Source of the DNA: Dimorphilus gyrociliatus
Lineage: Eukaryota; Annelida; Polychaeta; Dinophilidae
Assembly (NCBI GenBank): GCA_904063045.1
Contig: CAJFCJ010000169.1
Location: 1 to 23,797, forward strand
DNA length: 23,797 bases
Direction: 5' to 3'
Of the stretch, positions 1 through 10,700 are shown one piece after another (position 1 is the first letter of the stretch; each line of letters begins with the position of its first letter). The notes beneath the pieces were generated by a model that saw nothing but the letters and a program-made list of their open reading frames with translations, was not told where the DNA came from and did no database searches. A program made the position numbers and the translations under genes.

Positions 1-2122
1 GATTGCCTAGTTTTCTGCTAATTTCTTCAGTTAAGTTACACTGCTCAAGGCTGATATTTTTCAAGCTATTTGACAAAGACATTGCATTAAATATGTCATC
101 AAAATGATTACCTATATATGGATTTTTGCTTAGAACGATTGTTTCAATTCTTGTACAGATTTTCAACAATTTCTCTATGCTTTTACATTCTATTCCACTT
201 AGATCGCAATCTTCAAAATTGAGATACTTTAAAGTATATGCTGATTGGGCAAGTCCATCGCAAATATCAATTAATCCAGGGCCCATATTCTGATTAGATT
301 TCAAATTGATTGATTCTATATTGGAACAATTTTTAAATAGGTTTCCCAAATTCCTACTTTCCTCTTCATTCAAATTGTAAGATTGAAAATTTAAAATCTT
401 TAAATTATCTATTAAATGACCAACTTGTTGATAGATGTTTACTAATTTCGTTTCCAAATTTTTTTCTGATCTGATATCTATAGTTTCTAGTTTAGAACAA
501 CATTGAAATAATTTCCCAATCAGTTCACATTCTATTGAATTGATATAAGAACATATCAATTCAATACTTTTTAAAGTCTTTGAGGATTGAAACAGACTTT
601 CAATCATATTTTTCAGTTCAATGGGTTTATAACTATTGTTTCTTAGCTTGACTGTTTCTATTTTAGGGCAAGTTTTCAATAAATTTCCCAATGCTTCCAA
701 ACATTTATCGTCACTATCACAAAACACAACATTGATGTACTTTAAGCTGTTTGATGAATGTAAGAGCTCCTTTAAAATAATTTCTGCACCTTGGCTTGTT
801 TTAAAACTTTCTACATGAAAACTTTCTATTTTTGAGCAATCTCTCAGAAGAATACCAAGATTTTTACATTGGTCATTATAGAAATTTAATCCTGTTACAG
901 TTATCTGCTTTATGGTGTTTGCTGAAGAAATGAGTCCTTGAAAATATTCTGGATATATATAATTTTCGTAATATGCTATGTTTTGAAATTGTGAATGTTT
1001 GAAATTTATTGATTCTAAGTTAGAAAAGTTTTTCAAAGAATTTCCCATTTCTTTCAAAGCCCATGAAGAGAAAGAGCAATGAGAAATATATATTTTCTTG
1101 AGAGTCTTTGACGAGATGAGAAGACGTGGTAAAATGTATTTTAAACAATTTTCTATTCCCCTATCATTTCCTTCTAAGTGTAAAGCTTGAATTTTTGAAC
1201 AACATTTTATAATATTTCCTATGTTTTTACAATTCTCTTCACTGAAAGTGCAGTTATTGAAATATAGTTGTATCATTTTATCAGTTGAATATAGCATGTC
1301 TTCTAGAAACTGGTGCTCTTGATAGCCAAACTCTCTAAAAGATAGGTTAATTATTTGAAATGGGGATTTCTCATCATTTTCCTTAATTTCCATGGGTTTT
1401 GGTAGTAGTATGTTACTGAGGTTTTCCATATGATTTTTGTCATTAATGTTAATATCATTTTCGAAACAATAATCTATTTTTATATTTTCCTTAATTTGTA
1501 TATCAAGTCTTTTAACATTTTTTAAAATATCTACCGTATTACTATTCTCTTTTATTTGAGATTTGAAATATTTTTCCCTTTTTTCAATAAATTCCTTAAA
1601 TTTACTTTTTACTCTGTCAAATTCATCTTTTACTTTTTTAATTGCTCTATTTTCGAATTCTTCAATTTTTTTTAGTTTTTCAATACTACTTCTCTTTTCT
1701 TCATTATGGAAATTATCAATTATTTCTTGTCTCCTTTCATATTTTATCATTGAAATAACTTTACAATTTTCATGCTTTTCTTCATAGCATAAAATGCAAA
1801 TATTTTCTTTTTCATGTATTTCACAATAAAGTGAAGCCTCCATTTTGTGATCTCTACATAAATCTCTTTTAAATGATGATTTTTGTAATAAGTTTGAAAT
1901 TAAATATTTGGGCAGCAAATCAATCTGTTTTATTGCTAGTCCACCATCTTGCTTACATATTTGGCAGCTAAGCAGGCCACTTTCATTTGCCAATTGTTTT
2001 AAACATTCAAAACAGAATATATGTTGACAAGGAAGTATTCTTGGGTCATTTTCTAGCCAAGATTTCGAACAAATATGACAAGTTAGCTCTTCCGTGTTGA
2101 TAAAATAACCTTTGGCAGCCAT
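1..2122 (-). CDS. RING / B-box / coiled-coil protein with RI-type LRRs (TRIM-LRR), 3' partial
   Basis: Probable cytosolic E3 ubiquitin ligase of TRIM type with an LRR sensor domain. Read on the minus strand from the ATG at 2122 (context AAAATGG), the frame stays open for 707 codons to the window edge with no intron. Residues 15-56 hold a C3HC4 RING: C15, C18, C32, H34, C37, C40, C53, C56. Residues 89-120 fit a B-box 2: C89, H92, C100, H103, C109, C112, H117, C120. About 130-205 is rich in Lys and Glu and looks like a coiled coil. From about 245 to the edge come leucine-rich repeats alternating motifs such as LKYLNFEDCDL and IETIVLSKNP, with a 56-57-residue double period typical of ribonuclease-inhibitor LRRs. 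Known TRIM proteins usually end in B30.2, NHL or filamin domains, so an LRR tail is unusual. The NLR gene starts 2.6 kb away on the other strand. The RING and B-box calls are seen directly; ligase activity is inferred. Confidence 0.88.
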   Translation of the reverse strand, partial: MAAKGYFINTEELTCHICSKSWLENDPRILPCQHIFCFECLKQLANESGLLSCQICKQDGGLAIKQIDLLPKYLISNLLQKSSFKRDLCRDHKMEASLYCEIHEKENICILCYEEKHENCKVISMIKYERRQEIIDNFHNEEKRSSIEKLKKIEEFENRAIKKVKDEFDRVKSKFKEFIEKREKYFKSQIKENSNTVDILKNVKRLDIQIKENIKIDYCFENDININDKNHMENLSNILLPKPMEIKENDEKSPFQIINLSFREFGYQEHQFLEDMLYSTDKMIQLYFNNCTFSEENCKNIGNIIKCCSKIQALHLEGNDRGIENCLKYILPRLLISSKTLKKIYISHCSFSSWALKEMGNSLKNFSNLESINFKHSQFQNIAYYENYIYPEYFQGLISSANTIKQITVTGLNFYNDQCKNLGILLRDCSKIESFHVESFKTSQGAEIILKELLHSSNSLKYINVVFCDSDDKCLEALGNLLKTCPKIETVKLRNNSYKPIELKNMIESLFQSSKTLKSIELICSYINSIECELIGKLFQCCSKLETIDIRSEKNLETKLVNIYQQVGHLIDNLKILNFQSYNLNEEESRNLGNLFKNCSNIESINLKSNQNMGPGLIDICDGLAQSAYTLKYLNFEDCDLSGIECKSIEKLLKICTRIETIVLSKNPYIGNHFDDIFNAMSLSNSLKNISLEQCNLTEEISRKLGN

Positions 2123-2269
2123 TTTGTTTAAATGATTCCTTATCAAAATCTCAATACGCAGTTGTGTTGATAGTTTTGATTTTTTTTGTCAGCCGATTTG
2201 CATTGATAGAGATAAGCAGTATTGATCTACTTTATCTTGGGATAAAACAATAGAAAATTTTCCTATGTG

Positions 2270-3116
2270 TACACATACATTCGTCAGCTATATTCTACAA
2301 TAGAGAAGTAGTATTGAACCAGTATTGTACTATGCAGATAGCACTGATAAAGATAAGCAGTAGTGACCTAGTTTCGCATAGGGCAGTGCATACACATTAT
2401 GCAGCAATAAAACCTATTGAATTATATAAAGAATATTTGCTATTTGCAACCTAGCATTAATATTACAATTTATTAATCCATACATTTAGGATTTCGAACT
2501 AAAACTAGTTCAATTAATTATCAATTATGCTTAAATTCTAAGTTTAGATTATATTCACTATTCAACAGTATTGTATACACAATACTGTTCTTTTTAATGT
2601 GCATTAATCAGATATACTTCCTCCTTATATGCTGATGCTAAATTTACTAACTCAATCAATTGAATATCATTATTAAGATAGAATATAAAAACGGTTAAAT
2701 ATACAATCTACATGTTTTCTTGATTGTTGGACTTGTCCTACTAAAATTGTTACATCTTATGCAACTCTCCAACCTGAGAAATTCAACTATTCTTTAGAAG
2801 AGGAAAACAATAAAAACATGACCATATTTACAACTTTTCTTTGTCTTCAAATGTTACTTTTGTTTTTGTCAACATTGAAATTTGTCAACTATCAACCCTT
2901 AAAAGAGTATATAAACCCTACGAAATTAACAGTTGATAGTTCAGTTTTCTAACCATCAGCTAGTTGTTTAAACTAGCTTGTTTAGAACTAGAAGCTCATT
3001 TTACTCAATACATATTCTTTGCATGAAATACTGGTGTTTTGTTAATTAATTTCTACCGAAATTGCCTTTGTTAGACTATTTGTGGACGAACTTTAAAGGT
3101 TCTATTTGTTTGAGTA
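2270..3116 (+). repeat. 847-bp dispersed repeat, copy A (carries a TATA/initiator core)
   Basis: This stretch matches 19118-19928 along its whole length in the same orientation, with scattered substitutions and short indels, including a gap around 2540-2580. It begins near TACACATACATTC and ends near TTTGAGTA. No ORF is conserved between the copies, while the TATA region and its flanking inverted repeat are. It could be a solo LTR of an unrecognised retroelement or a duplicated promoter segment; I see no clear TG...CA ends or target duplication. A short related piece (GATAGAGATAAGCAGTATTGA) lies just outside at about 2206-2226, mirroring 2347-2366 inside the repeat. Confidence 0.8.
2887..2966 (+). 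promoter_or_regulatory. TATA box plus initiator inside an inverted repeat (copy A)
   Basis: TATATAAA at 2908-2915 is followed by TCAGTT (arthropod-type initiator consensus) at 2941-2946, a spacing of about 33 nt that suits a TATA-initiator promoter. AACTATCAAC (2887-2896) and GTTGATAGTT (2932-2941) are exact reverse complements and bracket the TATA box. Downstream, AGCTAGTT...AACTAGCT (about 2959-2978) could form a hairpin in the transcript. The same layout is kept in copy B. Promoter activity is inferred from layout only. Confidence 0.5.
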
Positions 3117-3169
3117 CTTTGGCAAGTTGGTAAATGATTGGAAAGGACAATTACAGTTGTGACAAACCA

Positions 3170-3200
3170 GAAATTCCTACAATTACAATACAACAAAGTA
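3170..3200 (+). repeat. 31-bp dispersed coding-like repeat, copy 1
   Basis: GAAATTCCTACAATTACAAT followed by ACAACAAAGTA. It recurs at 3558-3588 in the same orientation and at 21867-21897 inverted. In all three the frame reading EIPT(I)(T/I)IQQS is open, which suggests a relic of a mobile-element coding region rather than chance. The element itself is not identifiable here. Confidence 0.6.
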
Positions 3201-3386
3201 CACTATGGTATTCACAATACTCTTTTTTTAGGTAATCTACCAATTTAGAGACCTTTAGATAGTAATAGTAAAAACTTTTATAATTGGCAGTTGAACATAG
3301 ATAAGTTATGTTCATCTTGCTTTCTATCAAAAATATTATATAATTTTTAATTTCTTTCTTTTTTGAAATATACAGAAATGAAATGT

Positions 3387-3547
3387 AACTGTGCACTTAG
3401 ATACTTAATGACTTAACGATATTTAGACTTAAGATATAGAGGAACTTTAGAATAACTTCTATTTCTTAGGAATTATAATAGTGGAACTTTAGAAAGACTT
3501 TTATTTTCTAGAGTTAGATTTTAACACTTTGACCATAACAGATGGAG
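3387..3547 (+). repeat. Diverged dispersed repeat with GGAACTTTAGAAAG motif, copy 1
   Basis: Internally periodic segment in which GGAACTTTAG occurs at 3441 and 3483, followed by CAGATGGAG near 3539. It aligns loosely with 13177-13312, which has the same order: a GTAACTGTGCAC-like block, two GGAACTTTAGAAAG-like blocks, then AGATGGAG. No protein is supported on either strand. Confidence 0.5.
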
Positions 3548-3557
3548 ATTTGAAGCA

Positions 3558-3588
3558 GAAATTCCTACAATTATAATACAACAAAGTA
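3558..3588 (+). repeat. 31-bp dispersed coding-like repeat, copy 2
   Basis: Same sequence as 3170-3200 with two differences (TTATAATAC for TTACAATAC and nearby changes). It lies directly after the GGAACTTTAGAAAG repeat, so the region 3170-3590 is a mosaic of nested or rearranged repeat fragments. Confidence 0.55.
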
Positions 3589-3748
3589 TAGTGCTGAAAC
3601 TGCTCAGAATGATATATTTTCTCTTGGACAGAATTCAACATAAAGATTACAACTAGTGAACAAATGTGAGATTATATATTTGTGTGAGTAGTTTGATAAA
3701 ATTGGTTAATGATTTTTTAATACAATACTGACGCGCACACTTTTAATG

Positions 3749-3955
3749 GAATATGACAGGAAACGTCCCAAAATGCATGGTTTTAACCCAACCCTAACCT
3801 AGCCCTTGTCTCTCCCTAATCTCTTTGCTTACACCTAACCCTTAGATGGAACCTCCCTAACTACAAATCAGTAGCTACTTTAGTCTTCCTAGCCATTTTT
3901 CAATTCAAAATGTTGATTTCAAATATCACACTTGAGGACGTTTTCTGTTGGCCCT
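3749..3955 (+). mobile_element. MITE copy 1 (207 bp, CCCTAA orientation)
   Basis: Non-autonomous DNA transposon. The left end GAATATGACAGGAAACGTCC pairs with the right end, whose reverse complement is AGGGCCAACAGAAAACGTCC, giving roughly 20-bp imperfect terminal inverted repeats. The flanks CTTTTAATG (3740-3748) and CCTTAAATG (3956-3964) look like a decayed 9-bp target duplication. The interior carries CCCAACCCTAACCTAGCCC and an AACTACAAATCAGTAGCTAC block shared with the other copies. It has no coding capacity. Confidence 0.8.
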
Positions 3956-3964
3956 CCTTAAATG

Positions 3965-4459
3965 ATATACTGTAAGTGTTCAAGTGGCCAAGCGACCTTA
4001 ATCCTTTAAATATAATGGGGTGCTTAGGGAAGTTCAATAGCAGGTTTCCAAATGAGCGAAAATAACACCCAATGTGGTAGGCTATAATAACTTGTTACTA
4101 TTTTTCTTTTTAGACAAATACAATCCAAATTTTAAAAAAATTATACCAAAATTACAAAAAAACAACAAATATAAAATAATTTTAAATTTATTTTTTAAAA
4201 TTCAAATATTTTGTTCTGTACAGCAAAAAAATTGACATTAAAAAATATCTGATTTCCTTCTACTGTTGAAAAAACTGTTGCAAAAAAAAATATTGAACGT
4301 ATAGCCGCCATTTTTGTTTTCTTAAAAAGTACGCACTTGTAGAATTTATTGAATGCTTGCAGCCATTTTACTGCTACTTTAAAGAATATTTGATTGTAAG
4401 GAAAAAAGAAAGAAGATATTTACTAGATAGAATATCATACATTCAATGGTGGATAACTT
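3965..4459. other. Gene-free stretch upstream of the NLR gene
   Basis: A/T-rich DNA with several poly-A and poly-T runs (4090-4310) and no ORF of note. It probably holds the first, non-coding exon of the NLR gene near its right end, because a good 5' splice site begins at 4460. I see no TATA box placed convincingly in front of it. Confidence 0.4.
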
Positions 4460-4741
4460 GTAAGTAGTGATAAATTGGTGTTATACTTTTATAATACAAC
4501 TATGTAAGAGTAAAAAACTGTAGCATTTTTAACTGTTTAAAAAATTAGTAAAAACATTTTCTTAATAGGCCAATTTTGAAAAAGTTCCTATTAACATTCT
4601 CTAGAATTTATCAATACTAAAATATTAGCCTATTAACTCAGCGGTTCCCCATAGTTCCCTCAAAAACAAAGTAAAATCAATATACAGTATATATCACTAT
4701 TAATGGAATTTCTATAAAAATATTTACTCTTTACTTTTCAG
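4460..4741 (+). other. Probable 5'UTR intron of the NLR gene
   Basis: Donor CTT|GTAAGT at 4460 and acceptor TTTACTTTTCAG ending at 4741, just 13 nt before the ATG. A TGA at 4749-4751 is in frame with the ATG at 4755, so the coding sequence cannot extend through the acceptor; the splice lies in the leader. The acceptor could instead be a trans-splice site if this organism uses spliced leaders. Confidence 0.5.
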
Positions 4742-4754
4742 AGTTTTATGAAAA

Positions 4755-7700
4755 ATGATGAATGAATTACTAAAATTTCATTATAAAGAAATTGAAATGT
4801 GTTTGAAGGAGGATGAGAAGTTAATTACTCATTTAATAAGCCAAGGAATCGTCCCTAATGATTTTTTATGTGAAAAAGTTGAATTTGAAAAGATTTTTAC
4901 AGATTATATTCAATGTTTATCAACTTTTGAATTTTTAAAAATATTAACAAATATGCATACAGTAAAATGTAAAAAATTGATTAATCTAATAAGAAATACT
5001 TGGAATAATTTGATAAAAGAAAGAAAGAATAGCGTTCTAGAACAATTTCAAACAATAAGAAAATTTCCATTTTGGAAAGAAAGTAAATCTATGGTTAATT
5101 TTAATCATATTTTTACACCCATTCAATTGGCATCTTGTAAGAAACAATCAATATATAATGATGGAGATTTTAATAATGTGAACAATTTTCAAAAGATCCT
5201 TAATGATAAAAATGATAGAATTTTAATTAGAGGAGATGCTGGTATGGGAAAAACTTATCATGCAATGAAAATCTTGAATACATGGGTTCATAATGAACAC
5301 TTTCTAAAAGATTATCTCCTTTTATACATTAAACTTGGAGATATTGAAACAAATTCAAATTTTGAAGATGTTTTATTAACAAATAATTTTCAAGCAAATT
5401 CCCAAGTGACTAAAGAACTTTTGAAATATTTCCTTTATGGCAAAGAATTTCAAGATAATAAATTTTTGTTTTTATTTGATGGAATTGATGAATTAAAATG
5501 TGACAATTCAATTTTTCATTCAATAATACAAAATAGTATTGATTTAAATTATCCAATTCTTGTTTGGTCAAGAAATTGGAAAATTAAAGACATTGTTGAT
5601 ACTTTTGATTATGTATTTGATATTGAAGGATTTAATGAAGAACAATTACAAGATTATTTCAAGAAATTTTTCTATGAAAGAGGAGGTAAAATTTCAAACT
5701 TTATTCATTTACTGTAATAATTACTTGATTACTTTCCATTATTTCTTCAACTACAGAAAAAAAACTTCACAAATCTGCTCAACTTTTACAATTCCTACGT
5801 ACAAAGAGGAAAAAACTTCTGACGTTGTGTAATTGTCCATTAATGGCTTGTCTAGTTGCCGGTGTATGGGAAGAAAATCAATCTGAAATGACCTCTGATA
5901 AATATTCAATATTTGAAGATGCAATTAAAATTCTCTTATCTAAAAAAGGTATTCATTATCAGAGTAACATTTACAAGAAAATTTTAAACTATTCATCAAA
6001 AATTGCTTTTGAAAATTTACTTTACAACAAAAAAATTTTAATGAATGACATTATAAAAACATCTGATTGTATTGGAGGAATTTTAATTCCAACAGTCAAA
6101 AGATCAACAATGAGCACATGTAATCAATTGACTTTTATACATTTTCTATTTCAAGAATATCTTACTGCAAGATACATTATTAATCAATATCAAACTGCCA
6201 ATGATTGCAGAGGAAATATTCTATCAATGGAACAGACAACAAACTTATTTTTATTAGCAAATGCTTTCCATTTTATTAAAGAAACAAACACTGAGATATT
6301 TTCTAAAATCATTCAGGATAGGGAAGAAATTCTTACGGTTTTGGATACTGATGAACAAATTATTGATGTTATTAAAAGGAAAGATATGGAACTTGTTGAA
6401 TTGAATACAATTACTTTGGAAACAACTATTGTTCATGTTATTCAAGATTCTTATCAATATAACATCAAAATCATTGATTTCATTCATGTCAAATTGGATT
6501 TTCTAATATTTATTCAAAGTTGCATTAAGTATTTAAACAACAAATTACAAGTTTTAAAACTTTTTAGTGGTGTTGATAAACAATTTCATATTCAAATTCT
6601 TCATAATTTAATAGCTAATATGAAAAAATTAAAAATTTTAAACATTTCTCATATATCCTTTCATGGTTCTGTAGATTGTCAAATTAGCATTGAATCAGAC
6701 ACATTGGAAGAGTTAATTTTAAAAAATTGTAATCTACATGATTATGAACAACCAAATTCATTCTTTAATATGAAAATTTATTGTCTTCAAAATTTAGATT
6801 TATCTTCTAATTTACTGACAGGTAAGAATTTTTCTTTTATAGTAAATACTGCTATCTGATTAATATTGTTTGTCATAGAAAAAACTATGGAAAGAGTATT
6901 TAATATGTTAGAAGATAGTGGAAATTTAACAGTTTTAAAACTGTCCAAATGTGGATTATGTTCTTTAAATTCAACAGAAAATTTATTAAAATTTATTGAA
7001 AATAATGAAAGGATATCTTCTCTTAACTATTCTGAAAACAAACTTAATAATCAGTATGGTTACAAAGTGTTTAAATTGTTCACCAATATAACAACTTTAC
7101 AATTAAACAACTGCAATTTAGAGCTTGATTCAAATGTTATAATAGATTTTCTGGATAGAAATAAAGAGTTATCAGTACTTGAACTAAAAGGAAATGTGGT
7201 GAAGGAAAACAATAGTAAACAGACTGTTTTAGAAATTTTATCTAGGTCAAGGTCATTGACAAGTTTAAAACTCCCAACAATAAATTACGAATTGCAAGAA
7301 GTGAATTGTATTTATGAGAGCTTTTTGGATTTAACATCGTTAGATATTGGAGAAAATTGCCTTCAAAATGAATATATTATTGAATTTACAACAAAAGCTT
7401 TAAAGAGTTCAACAAGTTTATCTCATCTTTATATTAACAATTCGTCAATTTCTCATGAAACTTTAAACAAAATCTCACATTCACTAGGTAATTTTAATCC
7501 TGATATAAAGCAGTTGTCTTCAAATGACACTAATTTTAAAAGGAAACAACCATTTTCAATAAGTCTTGGCTACTCAAATTGCTCGAATTTACAGGAAAAT
7601 GATATTAAGAATTTTTTAAACTCTATTCATTCTTTTCACCATTTGAATCTATCTAACATAAAAGCAACATTATTCACAAATACTCTACTGGAATCAATAT

Positions 7701-10700
7701 CCATTGAAAATCTTAGAGAATTAATACTGGAAAAATGTCTTCTAAAATCAACGGATTTAATTAAAATGGGAAAATATATTCATAAATTTTTATCTTTATA
7801 TAAATTGAATTTGTCATTCAATGATTTTAACTCATTTTCATTTCTCTCATTCTTAAAAGGATTTAAGGAAGAAAACAAAAATACTCTAAAAGAATTATTC
7901 GCTCACAATTGTAAATTTGCTCTAAAAGATATAATTGAAATTTGTCAATCTATAAAACAATTTCAAAAGTTGCAAGTTTTCAATTCATTACATAATGGAC
8001 ACTATTCTCATCAACAAACAAATTTACATAATAAATTAAATTCAAAAGGGTTTAATCTCTTCTTCATTAATAAACTATTTACAGATTTTAAAATCATTTT
8101 GGATAAAAAAATTCTTAGTTTAAATAGAAAAAGATTTGTATCAAAGGATGACATTTTATCAATAATTTATACAAATGGAATAATTGTTGAAAATATTATA
8201 ATAAGTAGCGAATTGAATGCTGAACAATCATTTTTAATGGATAAGATTTTGCAGATGGGAAATTCTGTTAAATCATTTCAAGAAATGACTATTAAAAATA
8301 ATGATTTCTCTTCAAAGGCTAAATATACAATACTTCAGAATATTCAACCAAATTACATTGAAATATTTAAAATTTCAATTGAAAACTGCAAAATTTCTAT
8401 AAATGACATTGAAAATCTATTTAACAGAGTTATTGTTACTACTAAACAAAGTGAATTAAAACTGTTAGAGTTATTAAATTATTACATTGAAAAACCATAT
8501 GGGAAAGAATTATTCGACAATATCAAAGAAAAATGTAAGCAATTAACTACAATACAAATAAATGATTGTGATTTTGAGGTGACCATTAAAAACATGGCGG
8601 ATAAAGACTATGAGTTAAAAGTTCTAGATTTACAAGATAATTCTCTTGGAACTCTATTTGGAAAGAGCCTATTTGAATATATTAGAATGAATGTTAGAAA
8701 ATTAATTGCAATATCCTTAGGCAATTGTAACTTTGAATCAAGAATTGGAAATTTACTAGGGGAAGCCATTGGACAACAGCAACAACTTCAGATTTTAGAG
8801 TTAGGAGGTAATCCACTTGGAAGTTCAGTTGGAAAGTGTTTGTTAGAAAATATAAAAATGAATTGTAAGCAAATTGTTAATATAGATTTACATAATTGTA
8901 AATTTGATTCAAGAATTGGAAATGCTATTGGTGAAGCAATTGAACAGCAAAAAGAACTCCTAGGTTTGAATATAGGAAACAATGCCCTTGGAAATGCAGT
9001 TGGAAAGAATATATTTGAAAAAATTAAACAAAACTGTTATCAAATAGATACAATTGAACTTCATAATTGTCAATTTGATTCAGAGATTGGTAACGTGGTA
9101 GCTGAAGCAATTGGACAACAACATCATCTTTTAACTTTAGATTTAGGAAATAATCCTTTGGGAAGTTTAGTTGGAAAAAGCTTATTTGAAAATATTAAAG
9201 AGAATTGTAATAAACTGATTGAGTTGTATATGTATAATTGCAAATTTGATTCAAATGTTGGATGTGTAATTGGTGAAGCTATTGGAAAACAAATGTATCT
9301 TAAAACATTAAATTTAGGGAACAATTCATTAGGAAATTCCATTGGAATGAGTATTTTTACAAATATTAAAAACAATTGCAAACAATTAACAATAATAAAA
9401 CTGCAAAATTGTCAATTTACATCAGAAATTGGAGAGATAATTTGTGAAGCAATTGAACATCAAAATCAACTTGAAATACTGGACTTGAGTAATAATCAAA
9501 TTGGTAATAAACTTGGAAAATCTCTCTTTCAAAAACTTTTAAAGAATTTTAAACACATGACAACTATAGGATTACATAATTGTAAATTTGATTTAGACTT
9601 CTTAGGGAATGTTGTTGCAACAGCAATTGGACAACAAACTTTCCTTAATGTTCTAGACTTAGGGAACAATAAACTGGGAAATGAAGTTGGAAAGAATTTG
9701 TTTGAATGTTTAAAAAATAATTGCAAACAATTAACAATAATTGGATTATATAATTGCCATTTTGATTCAAGTATTGGAAATGTTATTGGGGAAGCAATTG
9801 GTCAGCAAAATAATTTGAAAACTCTTAACATTGGAGAAAATTTTATTGGAAATTCTGTAGGAAAAAGCATTTTTAAAAATATAACAGAGAATTGCAAAAA
9901 GTTATCAGTACTGAAACTTCATAATTGTAAATTTGATTCAAACATTGAAGATGCGATTGGCGAAATATTTGCGCAAAAACATCAACTTCGAATTTTAAGT
10001 TTAAGTGATAATGAACTGGGAAATGTAGTTGCAAAATATTTATTTGAAAATATTAAAATAAATTGTAGAACATTGACAGATATAGAGTGCCATAATTGTA
10101 AATTTGAATCAGGCATTGGAGTTGTAATTGGTGAAGCAATTGGGTATCAACAGCATCTTAAAATTATGGATTTTGGAAACAATCCACTTGGAAATGTAGT
10201 TGCAAAGAGTTTATTAGAAAATATTAGGAAGAATTGTAAGGAATTGAATAATATTGGATTATATTATTGTGATATCGATTCAAATATTGGAAATGTGATT
10301 GGTGAAGCAATTGGACAACAATGTGATCTTGAAAGTTTGAATTTAGCTAGAAATGCACTTGGAAGTTCTATTGGAAAGAATATATTTCAAAATATTAAAG
10401 AAAATTGTAAAAAATTGGTTTCACTGTGTTTTTACAATTGTGAATTTGATTCAAACATTGAAAGTGTAATTGGTGAAGCCGTTGGACAACAGAGAGAACT
10501 TCAGACTTTGAATTTAGGAGAGAATGCATTTGGAAGTGCAGTTGGAAAAATTGTTTTCAAAAATATAAGAGATAATTGTACAAAAATAACTACACTATGT
10601 TCAGCTAGTTGTAAATATGACTCAAATATTGAAAATATACTTGGGGAAGCAATTGGAAAACAAATTGGACTCCAAGTTTTGGATTTAAGGAATAATCCAC

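Noticed and set aside
3151-3396. 81-codon minus-strand ORF
   Set aside because: Low-complexity Tyr/Ile-rich composition, overlaps dispersed repeats, no domain or splice context.
5560-5832. 90-codon plus-strand ORF inside the NACHT region
   Set aside because: Out of frame with the NACHT coding sequence and crosses its first intron; a shadow.
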